From NCBI GenBank assembly GCA_035538335.1, contig DATLKN010000038.1, positions 12,566 to 76,565 of the forward strand: a stretch of DNA of 64,000 nucleotides. Direction: 5' to 3'. The notes beneath the pieces are model-generated. The model searched no databases, was not told the DNA's origin, and saw nothing but the letters and a program-made list of their open reading frames with translations. The position numbers and the translations under genes are program-made. Of the stretch, positions 43,761 to 52,531 are shown in pieces; the stretch's first letter is position 1, and every line of letters begins with the position of its first letter. The stretch is from AP-15 sp035538335. GTDB lineage: Bacteria > Pseudomonadota > Alphaproteobacteria > ATCC43930 > CGMCC-115725.

Positions 43761-43803
43761 CGGCAACGTAGTCATTTCCCGGCGTTTTGCTAAGATCACG
43801 CGC

Positions 43804-44877
43804 ATGGCGCGAGAAGAAAACCCGTTGCTGCGCCGCGGCTGGACGACCGGCGCCTGCGCCGCCGCCGCCGCCCGCGCCGCCTATACGGCGCTCGTTTCGG
43901 GCCGCTTTCCCGATCCCGTGGCCTTGCGCCTGCCGCGCGGCGAGACGCCTTCCTTTCCGCTCGCGCTCAAGGAAATCGGCGCCGGCTTTGCCCGCGCCGG
44001 CATCCTCAAGGATGCCGGCGACGATCCCGACGTAACGCACGGCGCGCTCGTCATCAGCGAAATCGCCCACGCGCCGGCGGGCGCCGGCATCGTCTTCGCC
44101 GCCGGCGAGGGCGTCGGCACCGTCACCCGCCCGGGCCTCGCGCTGCCGGTCGGCGAGCCGGCGATTAATCCCGGCCCGCGCAAGATGCTGAAGGGCGCGC
44201 TTTTCGAGGTCGCCGAAGCGAACGGGCTGCCGCCCCCCGACCTCAAGGTGACGATCGCGATCCCCGGCGGCGGCAAGCTCGCCGAGAAGACCGTCAACGC
44301 GCGGCTGGGAATCGTCGGCGGGCTGTCGGTCCTCGGCACCACCGGCATCGTCGTGCCTTATTCCTGCGCCTCCTGGATCCATGCGATACATCGCGGCATC
44401 GACGTGGCGCGCGCCGCCGGCATCGACCATATCGCGGCGGCGACCGGCAAGACCTCGGAAGATGCGGTGCGGCGCCTCTACGGCCTGCCGGAGCACGCGC
44501 TGATCGACATGGGCGATTTCGTCGGCGGCACGCTCAAATACCTGCGCCGCCATCCGGTGCGCCGGCTGACGATCGCCGGCGGGTTCGCCAAGCTGGCGAA
44601 GCTGGCGCAAGGGCACCTCGACCTGCATTCCTCGCGCAGCGCGGTCGATCTGGCGGCGCTCGGCGGCATGCTCGCGGCGGCGGGCGGCGAGCCGCCGATG
44701 GCGGCGGCGAGCGCCGGCGAGCTGCTGCATGCGGCCGGCGGGCACAAAGATGCGCTCGCCCATGCCGTCGCCGCGCGCGCCCGCGAGGCGGCGCTCGCGG
44801 CGCTCGCCGGCGGCATTGCGGTCGAGGTCGCGATCATCGACCGCGACGGCGGCCTTCTCGCGCGGGTCGGCGGATGA
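43804..44877 (+). CDS. cbiD: Cobalt-precorrin-5B (C1)-methyltransferase
   Basis: 357 residues. Diagnostic blocks: RRGWTTGACAAAAARAAYTAL, GEGVGTVTRPGLALPVGEPAINPGPRKML, VNARLGIVGGLSVLGTTGIVVPYSCASWIHAIHRGIDVARAAG and GDFVGGTLKYLRRHPVRRLTIAGGFAKLAKLAQGHLDLHSSRS. It methylates C1 during corrin ring contraction in the cobalt-early (anaerobic-type) route. The ATG at 43,804 is preferred; the long upstream frame has only repeat sequence. The stop overlaps cobK by ATGA. Confidence 0.95.
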   Translation: MAREENPLLRRGWTTGACAAAAARAAYTALVSGRFPDPVALRLPRGETPSFPLALKEIGAGFARAGILKDAGDDPDVTHGALVISEIAHAPAGAGIVFAAGEGVGTVTRPGLALPVGEPAINPGPRKMLKGALFEVAEANGLPPPDLKVTIAIPGGGKLAEKTVNARLGIVGGLSVLGTTGIVVPYSCASWIHAIHRGIDVARAAGIDHIAAATGKTSEDAVRRLYGLPEHALIDMGDFVGGTLKYLRRHPVRRLTIAGGFAKLAKLAQGHLDLHSSRSAVDLAALGGMLAAAGGEPPMAAASAGELLHAAGGHKDALAHAVAARAREAALAALAGGIAVEVAIIDRDGGLLARVGG

Positions 44878-45653
44878 GCGCGGAACGCCTCCTGATCCTC
44901 GGCGGCACCTTTGAGGCCGGCGCGCTGGCGCGGGCGGCGCTCGCCCGCTTCGGCGAGCGCCTCGAGGTCACGACATCGCTCGCCGGGCGCACGCAGCGGC
45001 CGGGACCCCTCCCCGGCGAGGTGCGCATCGGCGGGTTCGGCGGGCCGGAGGGGCTCGCCCAATACCTGCGCGAGCACGAGATAGACCGGCTGATCGACGC
45101 GACGCACCCGTTTGCCAGCCGAATCTCGGCCGAGGCGCGGATTGCCTGCGAGCTTGCCGCGGTGCCGCGCCTCATCCTGCTGCGCCCGCCGTGGCGCCGG
45201 CATCCGCTCGACCGCTGGGTCGAGGCGGACGACATCCCGGCGGCCGCCGCGATCGTCGGGCGCCTCGCCCGGCGTGCCTTTCTGACCGTCGGGCACAGCG
45301 ACATCGCCGCCTTCGCCGCCGCCCCGCAGGTGCGCTTTCTCGTGCGCCTCGTCGACCCGCCGCGCACGCCGCTGCCATTGCGCTTTCACGAAATCATCCT
45401 GGCGCGCGGGCCCTTCACCCTCGCCGCCGAGCGGCACCTGCTGCAGCGCTATGCGATCGAGGCGCTCGTGTGCAAGGCGAGCGGCGGCGCGGCGACCGAG
45501 GCGAAAATCCTCGCCGCGCGGGATTTGAGCCTGCCGGTCGTCATGGTTCGCCGGCCGCCCGTCGAAGCCGGGCCGCGGGCCGATTCGATCGAGGCAGCGC
45601 TCGACTGGCTCGCCGGCCCCGCCGCCGCCTTCACAGCCAGGAGCGCGCGATGA
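44874..45653 (+). CDS. cobK: Precorrin-6A/cobalt-precorrin-6A reductase
   Basis: 259 residues. It reduces the macrocycle of (cobalt-)precorrin-6A with NADPH. Family stretches: RLLILGGTFEAGALARAALARFGERL, TTSLAGRTQRPGPLPGEVRIGGFGGPEGLAQYL, LIDATHPFASRIS and VCKASGGAATEAKILAARDLSLPVVMVRRP. Although the name cobK is used, with cbiD and cbiG nearby the substrate is probably the cobalt form. It is translationally coupled to both cbiD and the following ankyrin gene. Confidence 0.92.
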   Translation: MSAERLLILGGTFEAGALARAALARFGERLEVTTSLAGRTQRPGPLPGEVRIGGFGGPEGLAQYLREHEIDRLIDATHPFASRISAEARIACELAAVPRLILLRPPWRRHPLDRWVEADDIPAAAAIVGRLARRAFLTVGHSDIAAFAAAPQVRFLVRLVDPPRTPLPLRFHEIILARGPFTLAAERHLLQRYAIEALVCKASGGAATEAKILAARDLSLPVVMVRRPPVEAGPRADSIEAALDWLAGPAAAFTARSAR

Positions 45654-46273
45654 GACCCCGCCTGATTGCGATGCTGCCGTTCGCCGCCGCGGTCCTCGTG
45701 CCGCTGGGTCCCGCCGCGGCGCAGTCGGACTCGCCCTCGGCTCCCTCGCTGCCGCTCTGGAGCACCGCGCCCGGCGCCTTCAGCGGCTACTACAACAACG
45801 TCGCGCGGGCGGCGGCGCAGAGCGACGCTGCCAAAGTGCAGCTCCTCATCAGCGACGGCGCAAGCCCCAACGATACCGACGACCGCGGCCGCACCGGGCT
45901 GCACATTGCCGCGATGAACGGCAACCTGCAGATCATCGCGATCCTGATCAAGGCGGGCGCCAAGATCGACCTGCAAGACCAGCTCGGCGACACGCCGCTT
46001 TTCCTCGCAATCGACCGCGATCAGGGCGAGGTGGTGCGGTTCCTGCTCAGGGCCGGCGCGCGGGTAAACGCCCAGAATCGGAACGGGCTGACGCCGCTGA
46101 TGGTCGCGGCGCGCCAGGGCAATCTCGATATCGTGCGGCTGCTGCTCGCCAAAGGGGCCAGCGTCGAGGAGACCGACTACACCGGGCGCGACGCGCTCGG
46201 CTGGGCCGCGGAAGGCCACAATCAGGCCGTCGTCGCGGCGCTGAAGCGGGCCGGCGCCGGAAAGGACGATTGA
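45650..46273 (+). CDS. Exported ankyrin-repeat protein
   Basis: 207 residues. A signal peptide (MRPRLIAMLPFAAAVLVPLGPAAAQ) is followed by a short linker and about four to five ankyrin repeats from residue 52 on, for example GRTGLHIAAMNGNLQIIAILIKAGA, LGDTPLFLAIDRDQGEVVRFLLRAGA and GLTPLMVAARQGNLDIVRLLLAKGA. The periplasmic ankyrin fold is a protein-binding scaffold; the partner is unknown. The start overlaps the cobK stop (ATGA), so it is embedded in the cobalamin operon, though no direct link to corrin synthesis is known. Confidence 0.88.
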   Translation: MRPRLIAMLPFAAAVLVPLGPAAAQSDSPSAPSLPLWSTAPGAFSGYYNNVARAAAQSDAAKVQLLISDGASPNDTDDRGRTGLHIAAMNGNLQIIAILIKAGAKIDLQDQLGDTPLFLAIDRDQGEVVRFLLRAGARVNAQNRNGLTPLMVAARQGNLDIVRLLLAKGASVEETDYTGRDALGWAAEGHNQAVVAALKRAGAGKDD

Positions 46274-46277
46274 GGGT

Positions 46278-47039
46278 TCAGCTGCGCCGCGGCCGCAGCA
46301 GATGGTGGTGGTCGGCGGCGTAGAGGCGGCTTTCCGCCGCGTTCTCGGCGGCGAGTACGCGGCCGACCAGGATCAGCGCGGTGCGGGTGATGCCGGCACG
46401 CTTCACCCGCTCGCGAATGTCGGCGAGGGTGCCGCGGATCAGCCGCTCGTCCGGCCAGCTGACGCGGTGCGCGACGACCGCCGGGCAGTCGGCCCCGTAA
46501 TGCGGAGCGAGCGAGCGCACGACGCGGGCGAGATTGGCGACCGACAGATGGATTGCGAGCGTCGCGCCGCTGATCGCCAGGCTTTCGAGCGCCTCGCCCG
46601 CGGGCATCGGCGACGAGCGCGTCGCGGTGCGGGTCAGGATCACGGTCTGGGCGATTTCGGGAAGCGTCAGCTCGCGCCCGAGCGCCGCCGCGGCGGCCGC
46701 GAAGGACGGCACTCCCGGCGTCACGTCGAAGGCGATGCCGAGCGCCGCGAGGCGCCGCATCTGCTCGCCGATCGCGCCGTAGAGCGAAGGGTCGCCCGAG
46801 TGCAGCCGCGCCACGTCGAGCCCGGCCCGGTCGGCCGCGCGCATGTGCTCGACGATCTCCTCGAGCGTCAGCGGCGCGGTGTCGACGATCTGCGCGCCGG
46901 GGGGTGCGGCGGCGAGGATCGCGCGCGGCACCAGCGAGCCCGCATAAAGGCAGACGGCGCAGCTTTCGACGAGGCGCAGGCCGCGCAACGTGATCAGGTC
47001 CGGTGCGCCCGGGCCGGCGCCGATGAAATGCACGGTCAT
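46278..47039 (-). CDS. cobM: Precorrin-4/cobalt-precorrin-4 C11-methyltransferase
   Basis: 253 residues. SAM-dependent corrin methyltransferase with VHFIGAGPGAPDLITLRGLRLVESC, ARLHSGDPSLYGAIGEQMRRL, VTPGVPSFAAAAAALGRELTLPEIAQTVILTRTATRS and SGATLAIHLSV, diagnostic for the CobM/CbiF group. The enzyme adds the C11 methyl group. The ATG at 47,039 overlaps the stop of the cbiG-cobJ gene, so the two are coupled. It is convergent with the ankyrin gene, four bases away. Confidence 0.95.
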   Translation of the reverse strand: MTVHFIGAGPGAPDLITLRGLRLVESCAVCLYAGSLVPRAILAAAPPGAQIVDTAPLTLEEIVEHMRAADRAGLDVARLHSGDPSLYGAIGEQMRRLAALGIAFDVTPGVPSFAAAAAALGRELTLPEIAQTVILTRTATRSSPMPAGEALESLAISGATLAIHLSVANLARVVRSLAPHYGADCPAVVAHRVSWPDERLIRGTLADIRERVKRAGITRTALILVGRVLAAENAAESRLYAADHHHLLRPRRS

Positions 47040-48850
47040 CTGGGCGCCCGGTCGAAATAGCCGCGCGGCGTGTAGAGGCGCGGCGGGTCGCCGTCGAGAC
47101 GGCGCGTGCGGCTGCTGCCGACGATGACGAGGCTCAGCATGTCGAGCTCGGCCTCGGCGAGTTCGGCGAGGGTGAGAAGGCGACCGCTCTCCCCGGCACG
47201 GCCGAGATTGCGGGCGACGAAGACCGGCGTCTGCGGCGCGCGGTGGCGCAGCAGGATCGCCGCCGCCTGCGCAAGCCGCGTCTGCCGCCGCGCCGAGCGC
47301 GGGTTGTAGAGGGCGAGGACGAAATCCCCTGCTGCCGCCATGTCGAGCCGCTTCTCGATCGCCTGCCACGGCGTCATCAGGTCGGACAGCGAAATCGCGC
47401 AGAAATCGTGGCCGAGCGGCGCGCCGGCCCGCGCCGCCGCCGCCTGCAATGCCGAGACGCCGGGGCAGACGTTGACCGCGACCGCTCGCCAGTCGGGGCG
47501 CGACTCACGATCGAGCAGCTCGAAGACGAGCGCGGCGAGACCGTAGATCCCGGCGTCGCCCGAGGAGACGAGCGCGACCGAGCGGCCTTCGGCGGCGAGG
47601 TCGAGCGCGAGGCGCACGCGCGCTTCCTCTTTGCCGAGCGTACCGCGGTGCAGGTTCTTGGCTGCGACCGCGGCGCCCAACAGATCGAGATAAAGCCCGT
47701 AGCCGACGATGTCGGTGGCGGCGGCGAGCGCGGCGTCCGCCTCGCCGGTGCGCGACGCCGGGTCGCCGGGGCCGATGCCGACGACGGCCAGCGCGCCGCG
47801 GGCGCGGCCGAGCGCCTGCGCGTCGATCGGGCGGGCGGCGCGGGCAACGGCGCAAGTGGCGCCGCGCGACTTCCGCTTTGCGACGACGAGCACGCCGCCC
47901 TCGCCGGCCGCCGCGAGCGCCGCTCCTTCCGCGACGCCCCAGCAGCCGGTGGCGCGGTAGGCCGCCGCCGAGCGCTCGGTCAGCCGCGGCGTCTCGTCGA
48001 GCAGACGCTGCGCCGTGAAGAACCGCGCCGGCACGCCGAGCGATTGGGCGAGCGCGTGAATGCCGGGCTCGGCGAGCTTCCTGTCGACCGAGACGACCGC
48101 CGCGACCGCCTGCGGCGCGAGCCCCGCCGCGGCAAGGCTCGCATATGCCAGATCGGCGATCTCCCCGGCCGGGCATTCCCGCTCGCAGCCGATGCCGAGG
48201 GCCAGGATCGGCGGATGAAAGACGAGCGCCGGCGTCTGTGCGGCGGCGGCGCGGTCGCTGACCAGCACGCGCGCCTCGGCCTCGGCGGCCCAGGCGATCG
48301 GCGCAGCCCGCAGCCAATCGGCGCTGCCGGTCTCGTCGATCAGCGCGACGCTCGCCCCGGCGAGGAGCGCCGCGGCGACCCGCTTCGCGGCCTCGGGATC
48401 GGCGATATGCCAGCCCGGCGGCGGCTCGTCGAGGGCCAGGCCGAAGCGCAGATCCTCGGCCGTGGTGACCGCCGCGACTGCGCGCAGATGCTCGGCAAGA
48501 TGCCGCGCCAGCGCATTGCCGCCGTGATGCCCGCCGAGCAGCGGCACCGCGGCGCTGCCGTCGGCGGCGAGCGCGACGAGCGGCGGCTCTTTCTGCTTGT
48601 CGGCGACGAGCGGCGCCACCGCGCGGACGAGGATGCCGCTCGCGCAGATCCCGAGGATCGGCCGGCCGGCGGCGAAGAGGGCAGCGATATGCGGGACCGC
48701 CCGGTCGTAGCTTTCGTCCCACGGCCCGCCGCGCCCGCGCGGCCCGTGCACGCGCGCCCCGGGCAGGATCTCCTGCACCCGGCGGGCCAATGCCGCGGCG
48801 CGCCGGCCGAGGACGACGATCGCCACCCCCTCGGGAACGCTCCCTTCCAT
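47036..48850 (-). CDS. CbiG-CobJ fusion (cobalt-precorrin-5A hydrolase / precorrin-3B C17-methyltransferase)
   Basis: 604 residues. Residues 1-340 are CbiG: VAIVVLGRRAAALARRVQEIL, ILGICASGILVRAVAPL, VPLLGGHHGGNALARHLAE and a CobE-like C-terminal unit with LALGIGCERECPAGEI and the catalytic-domain block VVSVDRKLAEPGIHALA. Residues 353-604 are CobJ/CbiH: VVGIGPGDPASRT, SSGDAGIYGLAALVFEL and NPRSARRQTRLAQA. It opens the delta-lactone after ring contraction and methylates C17. The ATG at 48,850 follows the M81 gene by eight bases. The fusion supports a cobalt-early-type route. Confidence 0.9.
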   Translation of the reverse strand: MEGSVPEGVAIVVLGRRAAALARRVQEILPGARVHGPRGRGGPWDESYDRAVPHIAALFAAGRPILGICASGILVRAVAPLVADKQKEPPLVALAADGSAAVPLLGGHHGGNALARHLAEHLRAVAAVTTAEDLRFGLALDEPPPGWHIADPEAAKRVAAALLAGASVALIDETGSADWLRAAPIAWAAEAEARVLVSDRAAAAQTPALVFHPPILALGIGCERECPAGEIADLAYASLAAAGLAPQAVAAVVSVDRKLAEPGIHALAQSLGVPARFFTAQRLLDETPRLTERSAAAYRATGCWGVAEGAALAAAGEGGVLVVAKRKSRGATCAVARAARPIDAQALGRARGALAVVGIGPGDPASRTGEADAALAAATDIVGYGLYLDLLGAAVAAKNLHRGTLGKEEARVRLALDLAAEGRSVALVSSGDAGIYGLAALVFELLDRESRPDWRAVAVNVCPGVSALQAAAARAGAPLGHDFCAISLSDLMTPWQAIEKRLDMAAAGDFVLALYNPRSARRQTRLAQAAAILLRHRAPQTPVFVARNLGRAGESGRLLTLAELAEAELDMLSLVIVGSSRTRRLDGDPPRLYTPRGYFDRAPR

Positions 48851-48858
48851 TTTCCGAG

Positions 48859-50343
48859 CTAGCAATCGAACGGGTCGAGCGGCCACACCGGACGGCGGAC
48901 TTTCGTGAACAGCTCCGGCGTGTAGATTTCGGAGCACAGGGCGCCAGTGTCGACGAGGATGATTTCGCGGGCGATCGGTTCGAAGGCGGCGCGGAAATGC
49001 TGCATCGATTTGACGCAGACCGTCGCGTAGCGCGTCGGGTCGATGCCGAGCGAGGTGAACTGCCCGAGATCGGTCGCCTGCCCGTTGTTGGTGATCAGCA
49101 CGATATCGATGCCGCCGACGCGGAACACCATCGAGGGCCCGTAATTGCGTTCGACGCCGCCGCCCATCGGCCCATAGGCGATGAAATGCCCGTTCGTCAG
49201 GCACACAACCTCGCCCTCGAGCGTCAGCGGGCCGCCGCCCAGCGTAGGATCGGTCTTGCCGCCGAGCGTCAGCGCGGTCTTCGCGCCGACCCCCGCCCGC
49301 ATGCCGTCGGCGATCACCTGCGCGTCGCAGATCGCGTGAAACGCGACGCCCTCGACGCCGGCCGCGACCAGCCCCTCCAGCAGCGCCGTCGCATCGCCGT
49401 AGCCGCCGCCGCCCGGGTTGTCGGTGTAATCGGCGATGACGAGCGGCTTGTCGCCGGGACGCCCCCCCTTGGCGCGCGCGACGGCCTCGGCCACCGGCAG
49501 CAGCTTGACGCTCGTATAGCCGCGGGTCCGCCAGGCGTGATCCATGAACTCCTCGGCGATCGCCGTTCCGCGCGGGCTCATGCCGTCGGTCGTCACCGTC
49601 ACCGACGGCCCGACATCGCGGATGTCGGCGCGGCTGAAGCCGGCGCAGATGCTGACGACGAGCGCCTCGCCCGCCGTCTCGAGCGCTTCGCCGCGGGCGA
49701 TCAGCTCGGCCATCGGCCCCGCCTGCGTGCGCCCGTGGTCGAGGCCGTAGATCATCGGCCGCCGGGCGATCACCGTCTTCGGCCGCACTTCGCCCCGCAT
49801 CGCCCGCTCGAGCAGCCGCGCGCCTTGCCAGGCGCGCTCGTACATGTCGATGTGCGGATAGGTGCGAAAGGCGATGAGGGCATTCGCATGCTCGGCCATC
49901 GCCGCGGTGACGTTCGCGTGCAGGTCGAGGGTGACGACGATCGGCGCGTCCGGGCCGAGAACGCCGCGCAACCGCGCGAGCAGCTCGCCTTCGGCATCCT
50001 CGAAGCGCTCGCTGACCATGGCGCCGTGCAGATGCAGCAGGGCGCCGTCGATCGGCCCGCGTTCGCGGGCGGCCTCCAGGATCATGCCGGCGACCGTCTC
50101 GAAGGCCTCGCTCGTGACGATCCCCGACGGGTTCGGGTTGGCAGACACCGGATGCACGAGCCGCCAGCCGAACTGGTCGGCCGCCTCGAAGGAGGCGCCG
50201 ATCGCCGAGCGGGTGCCGCGGAACGCCGGCGGGATCTCGTTTTCGCGATGAAAATCGCGCCGGCGGATCATCGCCATGTCCGTCGGCACGCGGCTGAAGG
50301 TGTTGGTTTCGTGCATAAAGCGGGCGAGGAGGACGCACGCCAC
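48859..50343 (-). CDS. M81-family metallopeptidase (MlrC-like)
   Basis: 494 residues. The MlrC zinc-site motifs appear as FMHETNTFSRVPTD, GALLHLHGAMVSE, VVTLDLHANVTAAMAEHANALIAFRTYPHIDMYERA and DYTDNPGGGGYGDATALLEGL. MlrC acts in microcystin breakdown, but most bacterial members have unknown substrates, probably small linear peptides or amides. The start is GTG at 50,343 with an excellent GGAGGTGA site. It is placed upstream of cbiG-cobJ on the same strand, but no functional link is known. Confidence 0.9.
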   Translation of the reverse strand: MACVLLARFMHETNTFSRVPTDMAMIRRRDFHRENEIPPAFRGTRSAIGASFEAADQFGWRLVHPVSANPNPSGIVTSEAFETVAGMILEAARERGPIDGALLHLHGAMVSERFEDAEGELLARLRGVLGPDAPIVVTLDLHANVTAAMAEHANALIAFRTYPHIDMYERAWQGARLLERAMRGEVRPKTVIARRPMIYGLDHGRTQAGPMAELIARGEALETAGEALVVSICAGFSRADIRDVGPSVTVTTDGMSPRGTAIAEEFMDHAWRTRGYTSVKLLPVAEAVARAKGGRPGDKPLVIADYTDNPGGGGYGDATALLEGLVAAGVEGVAFHAICDAQVIADGMRAGVGAKTALTLGGKTDPTLGGGPLTLEGEVVCLTNGHFIAYGPMGGGVERNYGPSMVFRVGGIDIVLITNNGQATDLGQFTSLGIDPTRYATVCVKSMQHFRAAFEPIAREIILVDTGALCSEIYTPELFTKVRRPVWPLDPFDC

Positions 50344-50523
50344 GGCTCACCTCCGGGATAGGGGCGCGAAGTTTAGCGGCAAATGAGCGAGACCGATCTC
50401 GACAAATCGTTACGAATTGTTAATATCAGCACGCTACAACCGGCGAGTGAGAGCGCGGACGGGCGGGCGCCGATGGGGCCGCGCTGCCTCGCTCCAGCAC
50501 ATTGTTGCAAGGCGACGCATAAA

Positions 50524-50934
50524 ATGATGCTCGAGGGCGACCAATCCCACTGCGACGACGCCGGCGCCGCGGGAAAGACGGTGCTGATCGTCGAGGACAA
50601 CGAGCTGAATATGAAGCTCTTCAACGATCTGTTGGAGGCGCAGGGCTATCGTACATTGCAGACGCGCAACGGCACGGAAGCGATCACGCTGGCGCGCCGG
50701 CACCATCCCGATCTGATCCTGATGGACATCCAGCTTCCGGAAATCTCCGGTCTCGAAGTCACCAAATGGATCAAGGAAGACGACGAGTTGCGCGGGATCC
50801 CGGTGATCGCGGTGACCGCGTTTGCGATGAAGGGAGACGACGAGAAGATCCGCAGCGGCGGCTGCGAGGCTTACATGGCGAAGCCGATCTCGGTCGCGCG
50901 CTTTCTGGAAACGGTCGGACGATTTCTGTCGTGA
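50524..50934 (+). CDS. divK: Single-domain response regulator, DivK type
   Basis: 136 residues, a lone receiver domain with KTVLIVEDNELNMKLFNDLLEAQGY, phosphoacceptor Asp68 in LILMDIQLPEISGLEVTKWIKEDDEL, and Lys in EAYMAKPISVARFLETVGRFLS. Nearly all residues of the DivK core are retained. DivK controls cell-cycle kinases in alphaproteobacteria. The exact start is uncertain: ATG at 50,524 or 50,527 is used; a long open frame extends to 50,383 without family sequence. It precedes pleD by 31 bases, the conserved divK-pleD pair. Confidence 0.92.
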   Translation: MMLEGDQSHCDDAGAAGKTVLIVEDNELNMKLFNDLLEAQGYRTLQTRNGTEAITLARRHHPDLILMDIQLPEISGLEVTKWIKEDDELRGIPVIAVTAFAMKGDDEKIRSGGCEAYMAKPISVARFLETVGRFLS

Positions 50935-50965
50935 GCCTGTTGTTTGCCGGTGAGCGGGTGCGCCT

Positions 50966-52351
50966 ATGACTGCGCGCGTTCTGGTCGTCGATGATGTCGA
51001 ACTGAACGTCAAGCTGCTCGAAGCCAAGCTGTCGAGCGAATACTTCGACGTTCTGAAGGCGTATGACGGCGCCGCCGCGCTTGAAATCGCCGGCGCGCAG
51101 TCGCCCGACGTGATCCTGCTCGACGTGATGATGCCGCAGATGGACGGCTTCGAAGTATGCCAGCGACTGCGGACCGACCCGCACACCGCCGATCTTCCGG
51201 TCGTCATGGTGACGGCGCTTTCGGACCTATCGGATCGCTTGCACGGGCTCGAGGTCGGCGCCGACGATTTCCTGACGAAGCCGGTCAACGACATGGAATT
51301 GTTCGCCCGCGTCCGCTCGCTCGTCCGCTTGAAGCGGATGACCGAGGAGTTGCGGGTGCGCGACGCGATTTGCGGCCGTTTCGGCAGCCGCATGGCCGAG
51401 GCCGAGGCCGGACCGAGCCCCGGAAGCATCCTCGTGATCGAGGAGAACGCCTTCGACGCCGCCCGCATGGTCGAGACGCTGAAGCCGCTGGCGACGACGG
51501 TCTTGAGCGCCGGCACGCATGCCGAGGCGCGCGAGAAGCTCGATGCCGCGACCGAACTGGTGATCGCCAGCCTCTCCGTGCGGGACGGCGACACGCTGCG
51601 GCTCCTCTCGCAATTCCGCGCCGAGGACAGCCGGCGTCAGCTGCCGGTGCTGCTGGTTGCCGATATGCCCGACCTGGCGCGGCTCGCCAAGGGGCTCGAT
51701 CTCGGCGCCAACGATTATCTCGTGCGCCCGGTGGACCGCAGCGAATTGGTGGCGAGAGCGAGGACCCAGCTGCGGCGCAAGCGGCTGCACGACCGCCTGC
51801 GGGAAAACCATCTGAGAAGCCTCGCGCTCGCCCTCACCGACGAACTGACCGGGCTCTACAACCGCCGATACGCGGTCGCCCATCTGCAGGAGGTCATCGG
51901 GCGGGCGGCGCAGGGCGGCTCGCCGGCGGCCGTTCTGCTCTTCGATATCGATCATTTCAAACGGGTGAACGACACCCTCGGCCACGCGGTCGGCGACGAG
52001 GTCCTGCGCGAACTCGCCAGCCGGGTGACGCACAATCTGCGGACCTTCGATCTCGTCGCGCGGTGGGGGGGCGACGAGTTCATCGTGGTGATGCCGGAGA
52101 CCGACGCCGGCACCGCCGAAGCGGTGGCGGAGCGGCTGCGCATGATCGTCGCCGATCGGCCCTTCCCGCTCGCCGGAAAGAGCCGCGGGCTCGATTTGAC
52201 GATCAGCGTCGGGGTGACGACGACCGCCGGCGAGGATTTCGCACAGCTTCTCGATCGCGCAGACAGCGCCCTCTACACGGCAAAATACGGCGGCCGCAAC
52301 CGTCTGGCGCTGTGCCTGTCGGAAGAAAAATCCGTCGCCGCGGCTTCGTGA
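50966..52351 (+). CDS. pleD: Response regulator diguanylate cyclase PleD
   Basis: 461 residues: REC1 (1-120, phosphoacceptor Asp53 in VILLDVMMPQMDGFEVC), REC2 (about 155-275) and GGDEF (about 285-455). REC2 lacks the phosphoacceptor aspartate (VIASLSVRDGD), as in the adaptor REC of known PleD. The active site GGDEF begins at 368 and an inhibitory RxxD site (RTFD, 359-362) is present five residues before it, so c-di-GMP product feedback is expected. It follows divK and makes c-di-GMP at the developing pole in Caulobacter. Confidence 0.95.
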   Translation: MTARVLVVDDVELNVKLLEAKLSSEYFDVLKAYDGAAALEIAGAQSPDVILLDVMMPQMDGFEVCQRLRTDPHTADLPVVMVTALSDLSDRLHGLEVGADDFLTKPVNDMELFARVRSLVRLKRMTEELRVRDAICGRFGSRMAEAEAGPSPGSILVIEENAFDAARMVETLKPLATTVLSAGTHAEAREKLDAATELVIASLSVRDGDTLRLLSQFRAEDSRRQLPVLLVADMPDLARLAKGLDLGANDYLVRPVDRSELVARARTQLRRKRLHDRLRENHLRSLALALTDELTGLYNRRYAVAHLQEVIGRAAQGGSPAAVLLFDIDHFKRVNDTLGHAVGDEVLRELASRVTHNLRTFDLVARWGGDEFIVVMPETDAGTAEAVAERLRMIVADRPFPLAGKSRGLDLTISVGVTTTAGEDFAQLLDRADSALYTAKYGGRNRLALCLSEEKSVAAAS

Positions 52352-52363
52352 CGCCCGGCAGCC

Positions 52364-52531
52364 CTATTTTATCTTCGCCTCTTTGAAGAGGACGTGCTTG
52401 CGGGCCACGGGGTCGAACTTCTTCAGCTCCAGTTTGGCAGTCTTCGCACGGGGATTCTTCTTGGTTACGTAATAGTAACCGGTGTCGGCACTGCTGACGA
52501 GCTTTATGAGTACGGTGTTCGACTTGGCCAT
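52364..52531 (-). CDS. rpmG: 50S ribosomal protein L33
   Basis: 55 residues, full length: MAKSNTVLIKLVSSADTGYY, YVTKKNPRAKTAKLELKKF and DPVARKHVLFKEAKIK. It contains no cysteines, so it is the zinc-independent form. The ATG at 52,531 has AGAGAG upstream. It is convergent with pleD, 12 bases away, the arrangement found in related alphaproteobacteria. The first 28 bases overlap the end of the S41 peptidase gene in another frame. Confidence 0.97.
   Translation of the reverse strand: MAKSNTVLIKLVSSADTGYYYVTKKNPRAKTAKLELKKFDPVARKHVLFKEAKIK

Noticed and set aside
43259..43805. Several overlapping open frames in the REP block
   Set aside because: Their products are translated palindromic repeats (runs of Arg, Pro, Gly such as PRRRPGS) and the cobA scar, not proteins.
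44478..45437. 320-codon antisense frame over cbiD-cobK
   Set aside because: It is the complement of two well-supported genes and shows only Arg/Ala/Gly-rich sequence.
50400..50440. CtrA site before divK (GTTAC-GAATTG-TTAATA)
   Set aside because: Only six bases separate the half-sites and one half is TTAC, so it does not meet the TTAA-N7-TTAA rule.
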